From Bacteroidetes bacterium GWA2_40_15 (GTDB lineage Bacteria; Bacteroidota; Bacteroidia; Bacteroidales; VadinHA17), in assembly GCA_001768195.1 (NCBI GenBank), contig MENI01000034.1:1-36748 (forward strand): a stretch of 36,748 nt of DNA, given 5' to 3'. Positions 23,969 to 33,277 of this stretch are shown in pieces. The notes under the pieces were generated by a model. That model did not search any database. It had not been told where the DNA came from and worked only from the letters and a program-made list of their open reading frames with translations. The translations under genes and the position numbers were made by a program. Every line of letters begins with the position of its first letter. Position 1 is the first letter of the stretch.

Positions 23969-25882
23969 ATGGGAAAGATTATTGGTATCGATCTGGGAAC
24001 AACAAATTCGTGCGTAGCTGTAATGGAAGGCAATGACCCTGTTGTAATCCCTAACAGCGAAGGTAAAAGAACCACCCCTTCAATTGTTGCATTTATTGAG
24101 AATGGTGAACGTAAGGTTGGTGATCCTGCAAAAAGGCAGGCTATCACTAATGCGAACAAGACAATTTATTCTATAAAGAGGTTCATGGGGGAAACCTATG
24201 ATAAGGTTAATACTGAGATTAAAAGAGTTACCTATACAGTTGTAAAAGGCGATAATAATACCCCAAGGGTAAAAATCGACAACAGGATGTATTCACCGCA
24301 GGAGATATCAGCAATGGTGCTTCAGAAGATGAAAAAAACAGCCGAGGATTACCTTGGTCAGGAAGTAACTGATGCAGTAATAACTGTTCCTGCTTATTTC
24401 AGCGACTCACAGCGCCAGGCAACAAAAGAGGCCGGTGAAATTGCAGGACTTAATGTTAAGAGGATAATAAATGAACCTACGGCAGCTTCACTTGCTTACG
24501 GACTTGATAAAAAATCACAGGATCTTAAGATCGCAGTATTTGACCTTGGGGGCGGAACATTCGATATTTCAATACTCGAACTAGGCGATGGCGTTTTTGA
24601 AGTAAAGTCAACCAATGGAGACACCCACCTCGGAGGTGATGACTTTGATCATATGATAATTGACTGGATGGCTGAGGAGTTTCTCAAGGAAGAAGGATTG
24701 GATCTCAGGAAAGATCCAATGGCATTGCAGAGACTTAAGGAAGCAGCTGAAAAAGCAAAAATAGAACTCTCAAGCTCAACTTCAACCGAGATAAATCTGC
24801 CTTACATTATGCCGGTTGACGGAATTCCCAAGCATCTCGTTAAGACTCTTACCAGGGCTAATTTTGAAAAGATCTGCGATAAACTTATACAGAGATGTAT
24901 TGAGCCCTGCAAGCTGGCTTTAAAGGATTCCGGATATTCCATATCAGATATCAACGAAGTACTTCTTGTCGGAGGATCAACACGTATACCCGCAATACAG
25001 CAACTCGTTGAAAAATTCTTTGGCCGGGTTCCGTCAAAAGGAGTTAATCCTGATGAAGTTGTGGCAGTAGGCGCAGCTATACAGGGAGGTGTTCTTACAG
25101 GCGAGGTAAAAGATGTTCTTCTTCTTGATGTAACACCACTCTCTCTTGGTATCGAAACCATGGGAGGAATTATGACAAAACTTATTGAATCAAACACAAC
25201 AATCCCAACCAAGAAAACTGAAGTATTTACAACAGCTGCCGATAGTCAGCCCTCGGTTGAGATTCATGTTCTACAGGGTGAAAGGCCTATGGCATCCGGA
25301 AATAAAACAATAGGAAGATTCCACCTCGATGGAATACCACCGTCCCCAAGAGGCATCCCTCAGATTGAAGTAAGTTTCGATATCGATGCAAATGGCATAC
25401 TTCATGTCACTGCAAAGGACCGTGGTACAAGCAAAGAACAAAGAATCAGAATTGAGGCTTCCTCCGGTCTTACTGACGACGAAATAAAGAGAATGCGCGA
25501 CGAGGCCAAATTAAATGCTGAAGCCGATAACAAAGCAAAAGAGAAAATTGAAAAGATCAATACCGCCGACAGTATGATCTTTACTACAGAAAAACAGCTT
25601 AAGGAATTTGGTGACAAATTGCCTGCCGACAAGAAACCTGCAATTGAGAATGCTCTTGCCAAACTTAAGGAAGCTCACAAAGCACAGGATGTCGATGCAA
25701 TAGATAAAGCTCTGGCCGAACTGAACTCTGTATGGCAGGTAGCCTCAGAAGAGATGTACAAAACATCTCAAAACACAACAGGACAGCCAACATCCCAACC
25801 AGGAGCTGATCAGGAAGGACCTCAGAACAACAAATCCGGCAATGAAGAGGTTACAGATGTTGATTTTGAAGAGGTTAAATAA
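23969..25882 (+). CDS. dnaK: Hsp70 chaperone DnaK
   Basis: The 637-residue chaperone binds unfolded segments in an ATP-driven cycle. The nucleotide-binding domain (1-385) starts with the phosphate loop [17 protein letters not shown] and contains [14 protein letters not shown] and [13 protein letters not shown]. The interdomain linker DVLLLDV leads to the substrate-binding beta domain (about 390-505), the helical lid (about 510-600) and a Gln/Asn/Gly-rich tail ending [12 protein letters not shown], the EEVD-like end seen in bacterial DnaK. All family motifs are intact. It stands alone: grpE and dnaJ are not in the window. A strong terminator follows and a perfect dyad lies upstream. Confidence 0.98.
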   Translation: MGKIIGIDLGTTNSCVAVMEGNDPVVIPNSEGKRTTPSIVAFIENGERKVGDPAKRQAITNANKTIYSIKRFMGETYDKVNTEIKRVTYTVVKGDNNTPRVKIDNRMYSPQEISAMVLQKMKKTAEDYLGQEVTDAVITVPAYFSDSQRQATKEAGEIAGLNVKRIINEPTAASLAYGLDKKSQDLKIAVFDLGGGTFDISILELGDGVFEVKSTNGDTHLGGDDFDHMIIDWMAEEFLKEEGLDLRKDPMALQRLKEAAEKAKIELSSSTSTEINLPYIMPVDGIPKHLVKTLTRANFEKICDKLIQRCIEPCKLALKDSGYSISDINEVLLVGGSTRIPAIQQLVEKFFGRVPSKGVNPDEVVAVGAAIQGGVLTGEVKDVLLLDVTPLSLGIETMGGIMTKLIESNTTIPTKKTEVFTTAADSQPSVEIHVLQGERPMASGNKTIGRFHLDGIPPSPRGIPQIEVSFDIDANGILHVTAKDRGTSKEQRIRIEASSGLTDDEIKRMRDEAKLNAEADNKAKEKIEKINTADSMIFTTEKQLKEFGDKLPADKKPAIENALAKLKEAHKAQDVDAIDKALAELNSVWQVASEEMYKTSQNTTGQPTSQPGADQEGPQNNKSGNEEVTDVDFEEVK

Positions 25883-25906
25883 ACAACAAAAAACGTTATA
25901 ATAATG

Positions 25907-25937
25907 AAAGAGGGCGTCCAAAAGGGCACCCTCTTTT
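25907..25937 (+). terminator. Intrinsic terminator of dnaK
   Basis: AAAGAGGG (25907-25914) pairs with CCCTCTTT (25929-25936), and the inner arms also pair with one C-A mismatch around a loop of AAAA. A run of T follows. It starts 24 bases after the dnaK stop. Confidence 0.8.
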
Positions 25938-25991
25938 ATATTGATTAAGCTATTATTAGTACTTTTATACAAAATATCCCGTTGTGTAATT

Positions 25992-26780
25992 ATGTATATC
26001 CGACTACTCATAACTTCTTTATTAATACTTATCCGGGTTTCACTGTTCTGTCAGCCTGAATCAGGTATAAACAAGAGTGACGCTGCAGGTAAAAAACAGG
26101 GACACTGGATTAAGAAGTATCCCGATAACTCCGTAATGTATGAAGGGTACTTTACTGATAATTACCCTGTAGGAGAGTTTAAAAGATATTATGAAGACGG
26201 AACTCTGAGGTCAGTCCTTAAGTACAGTAACAATGGCCGGGACGCTGAAGCTGAATTACATCATCAGAATGGATTTTTATCAGCCAGAGGAAGGTATGTC
26301 AGCCAGAAAAAAGAAGGTCTGTGGCAATTCTACTCTGAGTTTGTAAACGGATACCTGGTTTGTGAGGAGACATATTCGGGGAACCTGAGGAATGGCAGTT
26401 CAGTAAAATTATATCCCGATGGCACGATAGCTGAAAAACTAAACTTCGTTAACGACACAGCACAGGGTGAGTGGGTCAAATACTATTCCAATGGTGCAAA
26501 GTGTTTGAAATCATCACTTTTAAATGGCAGGATAAATGGCAGATTCGAAGCATGGTTTGAAGATTGTACTCTGCAATTCTCAGGAGAGTACAGGAGTGAT
26601 AAAAGAGAAGGAACCTGGCTCATTTATGAGAAAGACGGCACTCTCAGATATAAACTGGAATATACCGGGGGAGTAACAAACAATCGTGAAATGGATATTG
26701 ACATATCAGATTATCTCGATTCCCTCGAAGAGAACAAAGACAAAATACCTGATCCGGAGAAAACAGGAACACCATGGTGA
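25992..26780 (+). CDS. Secreted MORN-like repeat protein
   Basis: From ATG 25992 the product has 262 residues with a signal peptide (MYIRLLITSLLILIRVSLFC). It then has repeated MORN-variant (YwqK-like) units of about 23 residues: GHWIKKYPDNSVMYEGYF, GEFKRYYEDGTLRSVLKY, GLWQFYSEFVNGYLVCEETY, GEWVKYYSNGAKCLKSSL, GTWLIYEKDGTLRYKLEY. A short acidic tail follows. The upstream TTG at 25941 overlaps the tail of the dnaK terminator and is unlikely. A CQ pair at the signal-peptide end could be a weak lipobox but lacks the Leu/Ala-Gly spacing. MORN-variant proteins are common exported proteins of unknown role in Bacteroidota. Its last 7 bases overlap the subtilase gene, indicating coupled expression. 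Confidence 0.8.
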   Translation: MYIRLLITSLLILIRVSLFCQPESGINKSDAAGKKQGHWIKKYPDNSVMYEGYFTDNYPVGEFKRYYEDGTLRSVLKYSNNGRDAEAELHHQNGFLSARGRYVSQKKEGLWQFYSEFVNGYLVCEETYSGNLRNGSSVKLYPDGTIAEKLNFVNDTAQGEWVKYYSNGAKCLKSSLLNGRINGRFEAWFEDCTLQFSGEYRSDKREGTWLIYEKDGTLRYKLEYTGGVTNNREMDIDISDYLDSLEENKDKIPDPEKTGTPW

Positions 26781-28435
26781 AATTTATATTTTCCATCTTT
26801 TCTGAAAGGCTGAAAATATTTTTTTCCGTATTGCTTATTTCAGGTATTCAGCAGGCGCATGGTCAATCATCAGGCTACAATTATTATTACAGAATCTATT
26901 TCAGAGATAAAGGAGATATAAGCTCTGATGATTATCTTCCGTCCCACCTTCTTTCACAAAGAGCTATTGAACGAAGGGAGAAAGCAGGAATAGAGGTTCC
27001 TGATGTCAGAGACATTCCGGTTAGCAGAGACTACATAACCGCAGTTTCAGCCAACGGATTATTGCTTCATTGCACCTCCAGATGGATGAATACCGCATTG
27101 TTCAAAAGCAACTTACCGGTAAGCATTGAACTGCTGCTCACCATGCCCTTTATTGCTGATGCAAAAGTCGTAAAAACCCCTTTTAGAAAAACCATCCGGG
27201 ATGACAAACTGGATTTTGATATTGAATACACCAATGAAATTCCATACGATCGTCCTGTAACAATGCTCAACGGATACTCCCTTCATAATCAGGGATATAA
27301 TGGGAAGAATATATTAGTTGCTGTCCTCGATGGTGGCTTTGACAACGCTGAAGAGATATCATCGCTCGAACATCTCAGGAACAGAAAAGGGATCAAAGTC
27401 ACTTACGATTTTGTTGTGAACAACACTCTTGTATATAATTCAAGCACACATGGAACAGCAGTCCTTTCTGTACTGGCAGGATACTTACCCGGAATTATTG
27501 AAGGAACAGCCCAGGGAGCAGATTACCTATTGCTCAAAACAGAGGATGTTGCATCAGAATTTCCCTGCGAGGAGGATTTCTGGGCCGCAGGTGCCGAATT
27601 TGCAGACAGCGCCGGGGCTGACATAATTACTTCCTCTCTCGGATATTCAACTTTTGATGATCCTTCCCTGAATTATAAATATTCTGATCTCGATGGCAAC
27701 AGCGCCTTTGTTACAATGGCTGCTGATATTGCTGCATCAAAAGGGATACTGGTATTCAACAGTGCCGGAAATGAGCGAAATAAATCGTGGAGAAGTATAA
27801 TCTGTCCTGCCGACGGCGACAGTGTCTTAGCTGTCGGAGCAGTTGACGGGAATAATCTTATCTCCGACTTTTCATCATCCGGACCATCTTTTGACCGGAG
27901 GATTAAGCCGGACAACACGGCAATGGGAGTAAGTGTTCCGGTACAAACGTCAGTTACAACCACAGGCAGGTCAAACGGGACATCATTCTCATGTCCTGTA
28001 CTTAGCGGTATGGCAGCCTGTCTAATGCAGGCTGTTCCGGAAGCAATAAATTCTGACGTAATTACTGTACTTAAGGAGTCTTCACATAAGGTGAATTCCC
28101 CCGATTCACTGTATGGTTATGGCATCCCCGACATGGGGGTTGCTCTGCTGAAGCTGCAGGACCTCTTTATAAGAGTACCTGATGAAGCGTCAGTTGCAGG
28201 CCCTAATCCGACAACGGGAGAATTTGAGATAATCTTCAGGGAACCTTATGAATCTGTTATAATTGAAATTTTTACATCCTCAGGCAAGTTAATCTGGAAA
28301 AAAGAAAGTGATAAATTTGCAGGAAGAGCTATCAGGGTCAGTGTACTTCAGACCAGGGAACAGGGATTATATCTTGTCAGAATAACGACACCTGCAGCAA
28401 CAATGATACATAAGATAATTAAAATCAGGAATTGA
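26774..28435 (+). CDS. Subtilisin-like (S8) serine protease with T9SS sorting domain
   Basis: The 553-residue protein has a signal peptide (about 1-30, ending AHGQ). An N-terminal prodomain-like part (35-165) includes LLSQRAIERREKAGIEV, seen in Bacteroidota subtilases. The catalytic domain (about 175-460) has D186 (AVLDGG), H226 (STHGTAV), oxyanion N333 (NSAGN) and S404 (GTSFSCP), so the triad is complete. The last 80 residues (PNPTTGEFEI, then YLVRI and a final KIIKIRN) form a type A T9SS C-terminal domain. The protein should therefore cross the outer membrane and be anchored or released. ATG 26774 overlaps the MORN gene stop; xseA starts 2 bases after this stop. Substrate unknown. Confidence 0.94.
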   Translation: MVKFIFSIFSERLKIFFSVLLISGIQQAHGQSSGYNYYYRIYFRDKGDISSDDYLPSHLLSQRAIERREKAGIEVPDVRDIPVSRDYITAVSANGLLLHCTSRWMNTALFKSNLPVSIELLLTMPFIADAKVVKTPFRKTIRDDKLDFDIEYTNEIPYDRPVTMLNGYSLHNQGYNGKNILVAVLDGGFDNAEEISSLEHLRNRKGIKVTYDFVVNNTLVYNSSTHGTAVLSVLAGYLPGIIEGTAQGADYLLLKTEDVASEFPCEEDFWAAGAEFADSAGADIITSSLGYSTFDDPSLNYKYSDLDGNSAFVTMAADIAASKGILVFNSAGNERNKSWRSIICPADGDSVLAVGAVDGNNLISDFSSSGPSFDRRIKPDNTAMGVSVPVQTSVTTTGRSNGTSFSCPVLSGMAACLMQAVPEAINSDVITVLKESSHKVNSPDSLYGYGIPDMGVALLKLQDLFIRVPDEASVAGPNPTTGEFEIIFREPYESVIIEIFTSSGKLIWKKESDKFAGRAIRVSVLQTREQGLYLVRITTPAATMIHKIIKIRN

Positions 28436-28437
28436 GA

Positions 28438-29820
28438 ATGACCGGAAAACTCTCACTGACAGAATTACAGCTTATAATAAGGGATTCAATTTACCTCGCA
28501 TTACCTGACTTTTACTGGGTTGTCGCTGAGATTTCAGAGATAAAGGTTAATTATTCAGGGCACTGTTACCTTGAACTTATTGAAAAACAAGATGATGATA
28601 CAAATGTAAAAGCTAAGATCAAGGCCGTAATATGGAGCAACAGGTATGGCTTCATTAAATCCTTTTTTGAAAACTCTGCGGGAGAATCATTACGTGAAGG
28701 TTTTAAGGTACTTGTTAAAGCACGTATAGAATATCATCAACTCTTTGGACTCAGCCTCGTTATAACTGATATCGATCCTGCTTTTACTATTGGAGAGATG
28801 GCCGCGAAACGTCTCCAGATAATAAAGAAACTTGAACAGGAAGGTGTTTTCGGAATGAATAAGGAGCTTGATCTTCCTCTTGTCCCTCAGAGAGTTGCCA
28901 TAATTTCATCACGCAATGCAGCAGGCTACTCTGATTTCATGAACCACCTGAACGACAACAGTTTCGGATATATATTCTATACTGCACTTTTTAATGCTGT
29001 CATGCAGGGTAACGAAACAGAGCAGAGCGTAATAAGTGCTCTTGACAGGATTGCTGCAAACGCTGATCTGTTCGATCTGGTAGTTATTATAAGGGGAGGC
29101 GGATCGCAGTCTGATCTGAGCTGGTTCGACAACTACAATATAGCATATCACGTCACTCAGTTCCCTTTGCCTGTTATAACCGGGATCGGGCATGACAGAG
29201 ATATGTCTGTAACCGATATGGTAGCCGGCAAATCACTTAAAACGCCCACTGCTGTAGCTGATTTTATAATTAGTTGTGTTTCAGATACTGAGGAACATAT
29301 TCTCGGGATAAGTTCAGAAATAAAAGAAATCGCTCAGGAAATAGTGGAAGAGAACAGGAAAAGAGTTGATAAATCAAAGAATACACTTGCCCCGGTAACG
29401 AGGATTTTTATATCTGAGGTCAGAAATTCCCTTACAGAAAAGATTTTTGTAATTTTAAACAGAGGAAAGGAAAAATCATATAAAGCAGGAATTATTCTGG
29501 CGAATCTGCATTCAAGAATGTCATCCGGAGCCAGGTCTTCAGTGACCGGCAAGGAGAAGATGATAGAAGGGTTAAGAGAAAATTTAGTTTCACACACAGC
29601 TGAACTGCTGAAAAGAAATGATCATAAATTAACTGCATTCTCTGACACTCTTGTAATACTGAATCCGGAAAATGTTTTACGCCGGGGTTATACAATAACA
29701 TCAATGAACGGAAGAATATTAAAGAGCTCAGATGAAGTAACCGGGGGAGATCTGATTAATACTGATTTTATTAATGGAAGTATAACAAGCCGGGTAACAG
29801 GAGAAACAGATAATGATTAA
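28438..29820 (+). CDS. xseA: Exodeoxyribonuclease VII large subunit
   Basis: XseA is the catalytic and DNA-binding subunit of ExoVII, which degrades single-stranded DNA from both ends. From ATG 28438 it has 460 residues; the TTG at 28432 overlaps the previous stop and is unlikely. Seen: the N-terminal OB fold (about 5-105; LPDFYWVVAEISEIKVNYSG), the catalytic core with VPQRVAIISSRNAAGYSDF, VIIRGGGSQSDLSWFD and GIGHDRDMSVTDMVAG, the TPTAVADF motif, a long coiled-coil region (about 290-400) and the terminal RRGYTITSMNGRILKS. The glycine-rich core motifs are intact. It is the third gene of the MORN/subtilase/xseA/xseB run. Confidence 0.96.
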   Translation: MTGKLSLTELQLIIRDSIYLALPDFYWVVAEISEIKVNYSGHCYLELIEKQDDDTNVKAKIKAVIWSNRYGFIKSFFENSAGESLREGFKVLVKARIEYHQLFGLSLVITDIDPAFTIGEMAAKRLQIIKKLEQEGVFGMNKELDLPLVPQRVAIISSRNAAGYSDFMNHLNDNSFGYIFYTALFNAVMQGNETEQSVISALDRIAANADLFDLVVIIRGGGSQSDLSWFDNYNIAYHVTQFPLPVITGIGHDRDMSVTDMVAGKSLKTPTAVADFIISCVSDTEEHILGISSEIKEIAQEIVEENRKRVDKSKNTLAPVTRIFISEVRNSLTEKIFVILNRGKEKSYKAGIILANLHSRMSSGARSSVTGKEKMIEGLRENLVSHTAELLKRNDHKLTAFSDTLVILNPENVLRRGYTITSMNGRILKSSDEVTGGDLINTDFINGSITSRVTGETDND

Positions 29821-29832
29821 AAAGAGTATAAT

Positions 29833-30030
29833 ATGACAAAAAAAGAGTTTTCATTTAATGATGCAGTTTTAAGGATAGAGGAAATCCTTAAGAATATTGA
29901 AAGCGGGGAACCTGACATTGACAGACTATCTTCAGAAGTTAAGCAGGCTTCTGAGCTTATCAGACTATGCCAGAAAAAACTAAGGACCACGGAAGAAGAG
30001 ATCAACAGTATTTTTAAAGAGATGTCCTAA
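29833..30030 (+). CDS. xseB: Exodeoxyribonuclease VII small subunit
   Basis: The 65-residue protein is the helical XseB subunit that caps and holds the coiled coils of XseA. It reads FSFNDAVLRIEEILKNIESG, then DRLSSEVKQASELIRLCQKKL and ends with TTEEEINSIFKEM, the usual two-helix layout and length. It starts 12 bases after xseA and is co-transcribed with it. A perfect 24-bp palindrome begins 8 bases past its stop. Confidence 0.95.
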   Translation: MTKKEFSFNDAVLRIEEILKNIESGEPDIDRLSSEVKQASELIRLCQKKLRTTEEEINSIFKEMS

Positions 30031-30037
30031 AAATTAG

Positions 30038-30061
30038 AGGGTCACACCATGGTGTGACCCT
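30038..30061. repeat. Perfect 24-bp palindrome after xseB
   Basis: The half-site AGGGTCACACCA is followed directly by its reverse complement TGGTGTGACCCT. In RNA it would form a hairpin of at least 10 bp. A short ACATTTTG follows but no real T-run. It may act as the operon terminator or be a REP-like dispersed element; the GC content is well above that of the surroundings. Confidence 0.6.
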
Positions 30062-30209
30062 ACATTTTGATACCCTAAACCTAAATCCATGAAAAAAACC
30101 CTATTACCCTTCTGTTATCACCTTGTAATACTTAAACGATAAAAGGGCAATAATTGTTTCAATATATCAGGTATATTTACCAGAATATGTCATTTTTTTG
30201 ACGAACATC

Positions 30210-30569
30210 CTATTTTCCTACACCAAGCACGTCTTTAAATGCTTTAACGAATGTATCCTTTGGCAATGCACCCATAGCCATCTGAGGTTGACCTGCTGAA
30301 GGAACAAAAAGGAAAGAGGGGATGCTTCGTATTCCAAAAGCTGCTGCAAGCTCCTGTTCCTCTTCAGTGTTAACCTTATAGACATTGATTTTTCCATCAA
30401 AATCCTTTGCAAGCTCCTCAAGTACAGGAGCTACCATCTTACATGGTCCACACCAGTCAGCATAAAAATCTATTACACACGGTTTGTCTCCCTCAAATTT
30501 CCAATCTTTGCTTACCTCATAGTTGAATACCTTTGTAAGGAAAGTCTCTTTAGTCAAATGTTCTACCAT
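30210..30569 (-). CDS. trxA: Thioredoxin
   Basis: The 119-residue thioredoxin-fold protein has the redox motif WCGPCK (C40, C43) after VIDFYADW, the cis-proline segment IRSIPSFLF and FGI..A..AMGALPKDTF toward the end. There is no signal peptide, so it works in the cytoplasm as a disulfide reductase. It has about 12 extra residues at the N-terminus compared with E. coli TrxA. Upstream, TTG followed after 21 bases by TATTTTAA (near 30600-30625, minus) could be a weak promoter. It is divergent from the nucleotidyltransferase gene. Confidence 0.93.
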   Translation of the reverse strand: MVEHLTKETFLTKVFNYEVSKDWKFEGDKPCVIDFYADWCGPCKMVAPVLEELAKDFDGKINVYKVNTEEEQELAAAFGIRSIPSFLFVPSAGQPQMAMGALPKDTFVKAFKDVLGVGK

Positions 30570-30680
30570 CTTCTTTTTATTTATTAAACATTTTAAAATA
30601 CCAGTCTGTTCATCAGGATTGCAACCTTTATGCCGATTTTCTGTTAATTCAATAAGTTACATAAAATTGAGTATTAATTG

Positions 30681-30688
30681 TAACTTTG
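30681..30688 (+). promoter_or_regulatory. -7 promoter element for the nucleotidyltransferase gene
   Basis: TAACTTTG is an exact TAnnTTTG, 33 bases before ATG 30722. A TTG lies only 11 bases upstream, too close for the usual spacing, so only the -7 part is supported. Confidence 0.5.
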
Positions 30689-30721
30689 TCATGAATATTT
30701 AACAAATTGTCATATCTAGAT

Positions 30722-32146
30722 ATGAATATATGTCTTAATGACAAAATTTTTGGAACTCTGAGAGATTTAGTTGACTCCGAAAATGTACAGGCTTATGTAA
30801 TAGGTGGATGGGTAAGAGATTGTCTTTTAAAGAGAGATCATGCAGAAAAAGATATTGATATTGTTGTAATAGGCAGCGGGATTGATATTGCCCGGAAAGC
30901 TTCACGTAAATTCGGCCCGGGAATAAAAGTAAGCGTATTTAAGAGCTTCGGCACAGCGATGTTCAGGAGCGGTGAATATGAGATTGAATTTGTAGGAGCC
31001 AGAAAAGAATCATATTCCAGAGGTTCCAGGAAACCTGTTGTTGAGAACGGAACGCTTGAAGATGATCAGAAAAGAAGGGATTTCACAATTAATGCACTTG
31101 CAATCAGCCTTAACAAAGCGAGTTACGGGGAATTACTCGACCCGTTTGGAGGGATCAGCGATATTGAAAACAAAATAATCAGGACTCCTCTTGATCCTGA
31201 TAAAACATTCTCGGATGATCCGCTGAGGATGATGAGGGCCATCAGGTTTGCTAACCAGCTCCATTTTGCAATTGAGGAGACTACATTTGCTTCAATAAAG
31301 AAGAATGCAGAAAGAATAAAGATTGTTTCACCTGAGAGAGTAGTTACCGAACTCAATAAGATAATATTATGCTCTCAGCCTTCCAGAGGATTCAATCTGC
31401 TCGATAAATCGGGTTTATTGAAGTTAATACTTCCTGCCATTGACAATCTGAAAGGAGTCGAAACAAAAGAAGGAAAAGCTCATAAGGATAACTTTCATCA
31501 CTCGATAAAGGTTCTTGATAATATAAGCAAAAAAACAGACAACCTCTGGCTGAGATGGGCCGCCCTTTTGCATGATATAGCCAAGCCTGTCACGAAAAAG
31601 TATGTACCGGTAACCGGATGGTCATTTCATGGACATGAATACGTCGGATCAAAAATGATTCCTGATATATTCCGCAAGCTAAAACTCCCGCTAAATGAAA
31701 AGATGAAGTATGTTCAGAAACTGGTTGATCTTCACCTGCGGCCCATTGTATTATCACAGGATGAAGTTACCGATTCTGCTATCAGAAGACTCCTGTATGA
31801 AGCAGGTGATGCTATTGATGATCTGATGATTCTTTGCGAGGCAGACATAACATCAAAGAATGAGGCTAAGAAAACAAAACACCTTGAAAATTTCAAAATT
31901 GTAAGGAACAAACTGAAAGAGATTGAAGAGAAGGATGCAATGAGAAACTTTCAGCCTCCGGTTGATGGAAGTGAAATAATTGATGCGTTCGGAATAAAAC
32001 CCGGCAGGGAAGTAGGAATTATAAAGAACACTATCAGGGAAGCAATTATAGAAGGGCTTATTCCCAATGAGCATGAGGCCGCCCGAAAACTGATGTTTGA
32101 GAAAGGCAGGGAGTTAGGACTGAAACCTGTTGATCAGTCTATTTAA
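30722..32146 (+). CDS. CCA-adding-type tRNA nucleotidyltransferase with HD domain
   Basis: From ATG 30722 the product has 474 residues; TTG 30707 would add five. It is a class II nucleotidyltransferase: GGWVRD (28-33) binds the nucleotide, the DID pair (44-46) binds metal, and [12 protein letters not shown] with DPFGGISDI and [13 protein letters not shown] are the conserved head and neck motifs. An HD domain (LLHDIAKP, then HGHEYVG; from about residue 280) follows. CCA-adding activity is the most likely role since tRNA genes such as the one at 13566-13639 lack encoded CCA. Poly(A) polymerase activity cannot be excluded by motif reading. Its 3' end overlaps the convergent EEP gene by 8 bases. 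Confidence 0.9.
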   Translation: MNICLNDKIFGTLRDLVDSENVQAYVIGGWVRDCLLKRDHAEKDIDIVVIGSGIDIARKASRKFGPGIKVSVFKSFGTAMFRSGEYEIEFVGARKESYSRGSRKPVVENGTLEDDQKRRDFTINALAISLNKASYGELLDPFGGISDIENKIIRTPLDPDKTFSDDPLRMMRAIRFANQLHFAIEETTFASIKKNAERIKIVSPERVVTELNKIILCSQPSRGFNLLDKSGLLKLILPAIDNLKGVETKEGKAHKDNFHHSIKVLDNISKKTDNLWLRWAALLHDIAKPVTKKYVPVTGWSFHGHEYVGSKMIPDIFRKLKLPLNEKMKYVQKLVDLHLRPIVLSQDEVTDSAIRRLLYEAGDAIDDLMILCEADITSKNEAKKTKHLENFKIVRNKLKEIEEKDAMRNFQPPVDGSEIIDAFGIKPGREVGIIKNTIREAIIEGLIPNEHEAARKLMFEKGRELGLKPVDQSI

Positions 32147-33167
32147 TCTTCAGATCCAGAATAACCGGCAGATGGTCGCTGAATCCACCATGATATCTGT
32201 ATCCCCTGTATGTTGCGAATGGAGAAAAACCGGGATAGAGAGGATCCTTTTCAAGCAAAAAGCCCGGATTGAAAATTTTAAAACGATCAGGTGATGTGGA
32301 TAGTCCTGAATCCGTTATTAATAATGGTTCCGATACTATCACCTGGTCGATCATTTCCCATATTCCCTTATACCGGTACGAGCCCTCTCCCTTTTCAGCA
32401 GGAACTCCGGAAAGATTATATAATGCCATTCCGGATCGCTCATTGTTCATAAGTACCTTCATTTCAATATCATCAGGAGTACAGTTAAAGTCACCACAGA
32501 CGATGATCTTTGCAAGACCATTACCTGCAAGTCCTATAGAATCACAAATCCCTTTTACCATACCGGCAATCTTCATTCTCATATCTTCACCTGCCAGCGC
32601 TCCTCCCCTTCTTGATGGCCAGTGATTTACCAATATGTGCAAAGTATCTTCATGAATGAGCAGCCGCGTATACAGGACACTTCTTGTCCGGAAATCCTCT
32701 GATCTTATATGATCAGGAATATGGTAACTGAAATCCAAAACCTCTGCACTCTCTTTCCTGTATATCAAGCAGACATCAATACCTCTCTGATCAGCTGATT
32801 CTTCATGAATAATCTGATAATCATATTTCGATAAATATGTTTTGCTTATGAGGTCTTCCAGTACTTTCCTGTTTTCAACCTCGCACAGTGCAATTACTGC
32901 CGGCAGATTCCACTCACCTGCTGCTATAATTGTTTTGTACAGAGAATTTATTTTATTGTAATAGCGGGTATGGTTCCACCGCATTACCCCACCAGGAAGA
33001 AAATCATTATCATCTTTTAATGAATCATCAGATGTATCAAAAAGATTTTCAGTATTGTAAAACATAATCCTCACAGCACTGCCATCATTTTCCTGGGTAT
33101 GCCCGGCAAATGTCAATGCAAACAGCATCATAACAGAGCTCAGCAGCTGATAAAAGCACTTTAACAT
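32139..33167 (-). CDS. Secreted endonuclease/exonuclease/phosphatase (EEP) family protein
   Basis: The 342-residue product has a signal peptide (1-25, ending AGHTQ). The EEP fold signatures are present: FYNTENLFD (N38, E40), [44 protein letters not shown], the catalytic GDFNCTPDD and terminal [10 protein letters not shown]. All metal and catalytic residues of the DNase I-like fold seem to be present. Such exported Bacteroidota proteins may act as nucleases or phosphodiesterases in the periplasm or outside; the substrate cannot be told. It ends by overlapping the nucleotidyltransferase gene tail to tail. Confidence 0.9.
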   Translation of the reverse strand: MLKCFYQLLSSVMMLFALTFAGHTQENDGSAVRIMFYNTENLFDTSDDSLKDDNDFLPGGVMRWNHTRYYNKINSLYKTIIAAGEWNLPAVIALCEVENRKVLEDLISKTYLSKYDYQIIHEESADQRGIDVCLIYRKESAEVLDFSYHIPDHIRSEDFRTRSVLYTRLLIHEDTLHILVNHWPSRRGGALAGEDMRMKIAGMVKGICDSIGLAGNGLAKIIVCGDFNCTPDDIEMKVLMNNERSGMALYNLSGVPAEKGEGSYRYKGIWEMIDQVIVSEPLLITDSGLSTSPDRFKIFNPGFLLEKDPLYPGFSPFATYRGYRYHGGFSDHLPVILDLKIK

Positions 33168-33234
33168 CTATGCAGCGATAAGATTACAGTGGTTTAGCAC
33201 TCCCTGTAACAGTTTCAGGAAATAAAATTAATAA

Positions 33235-33261
33235 AAAAGGGGCTGTTAATGAGCCCCTTTT
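33235..33261 (-). terminator. Intrinsic terminator after the PorP/SprF gene
   Basis: AAAAGGGGCT (33235-33244) and AGCCCCTTTT (33252-33261) form a 10-bp stem with a 7-base loop. On the minus strand it is followed by TTTTATTAATTT, a good U-tract, 17 bases after the gene stop. It closes the adhesin/porP operon. Confidence 0.85.
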
Positions 33262-33277
33262 AAATAAAAAATTATTA

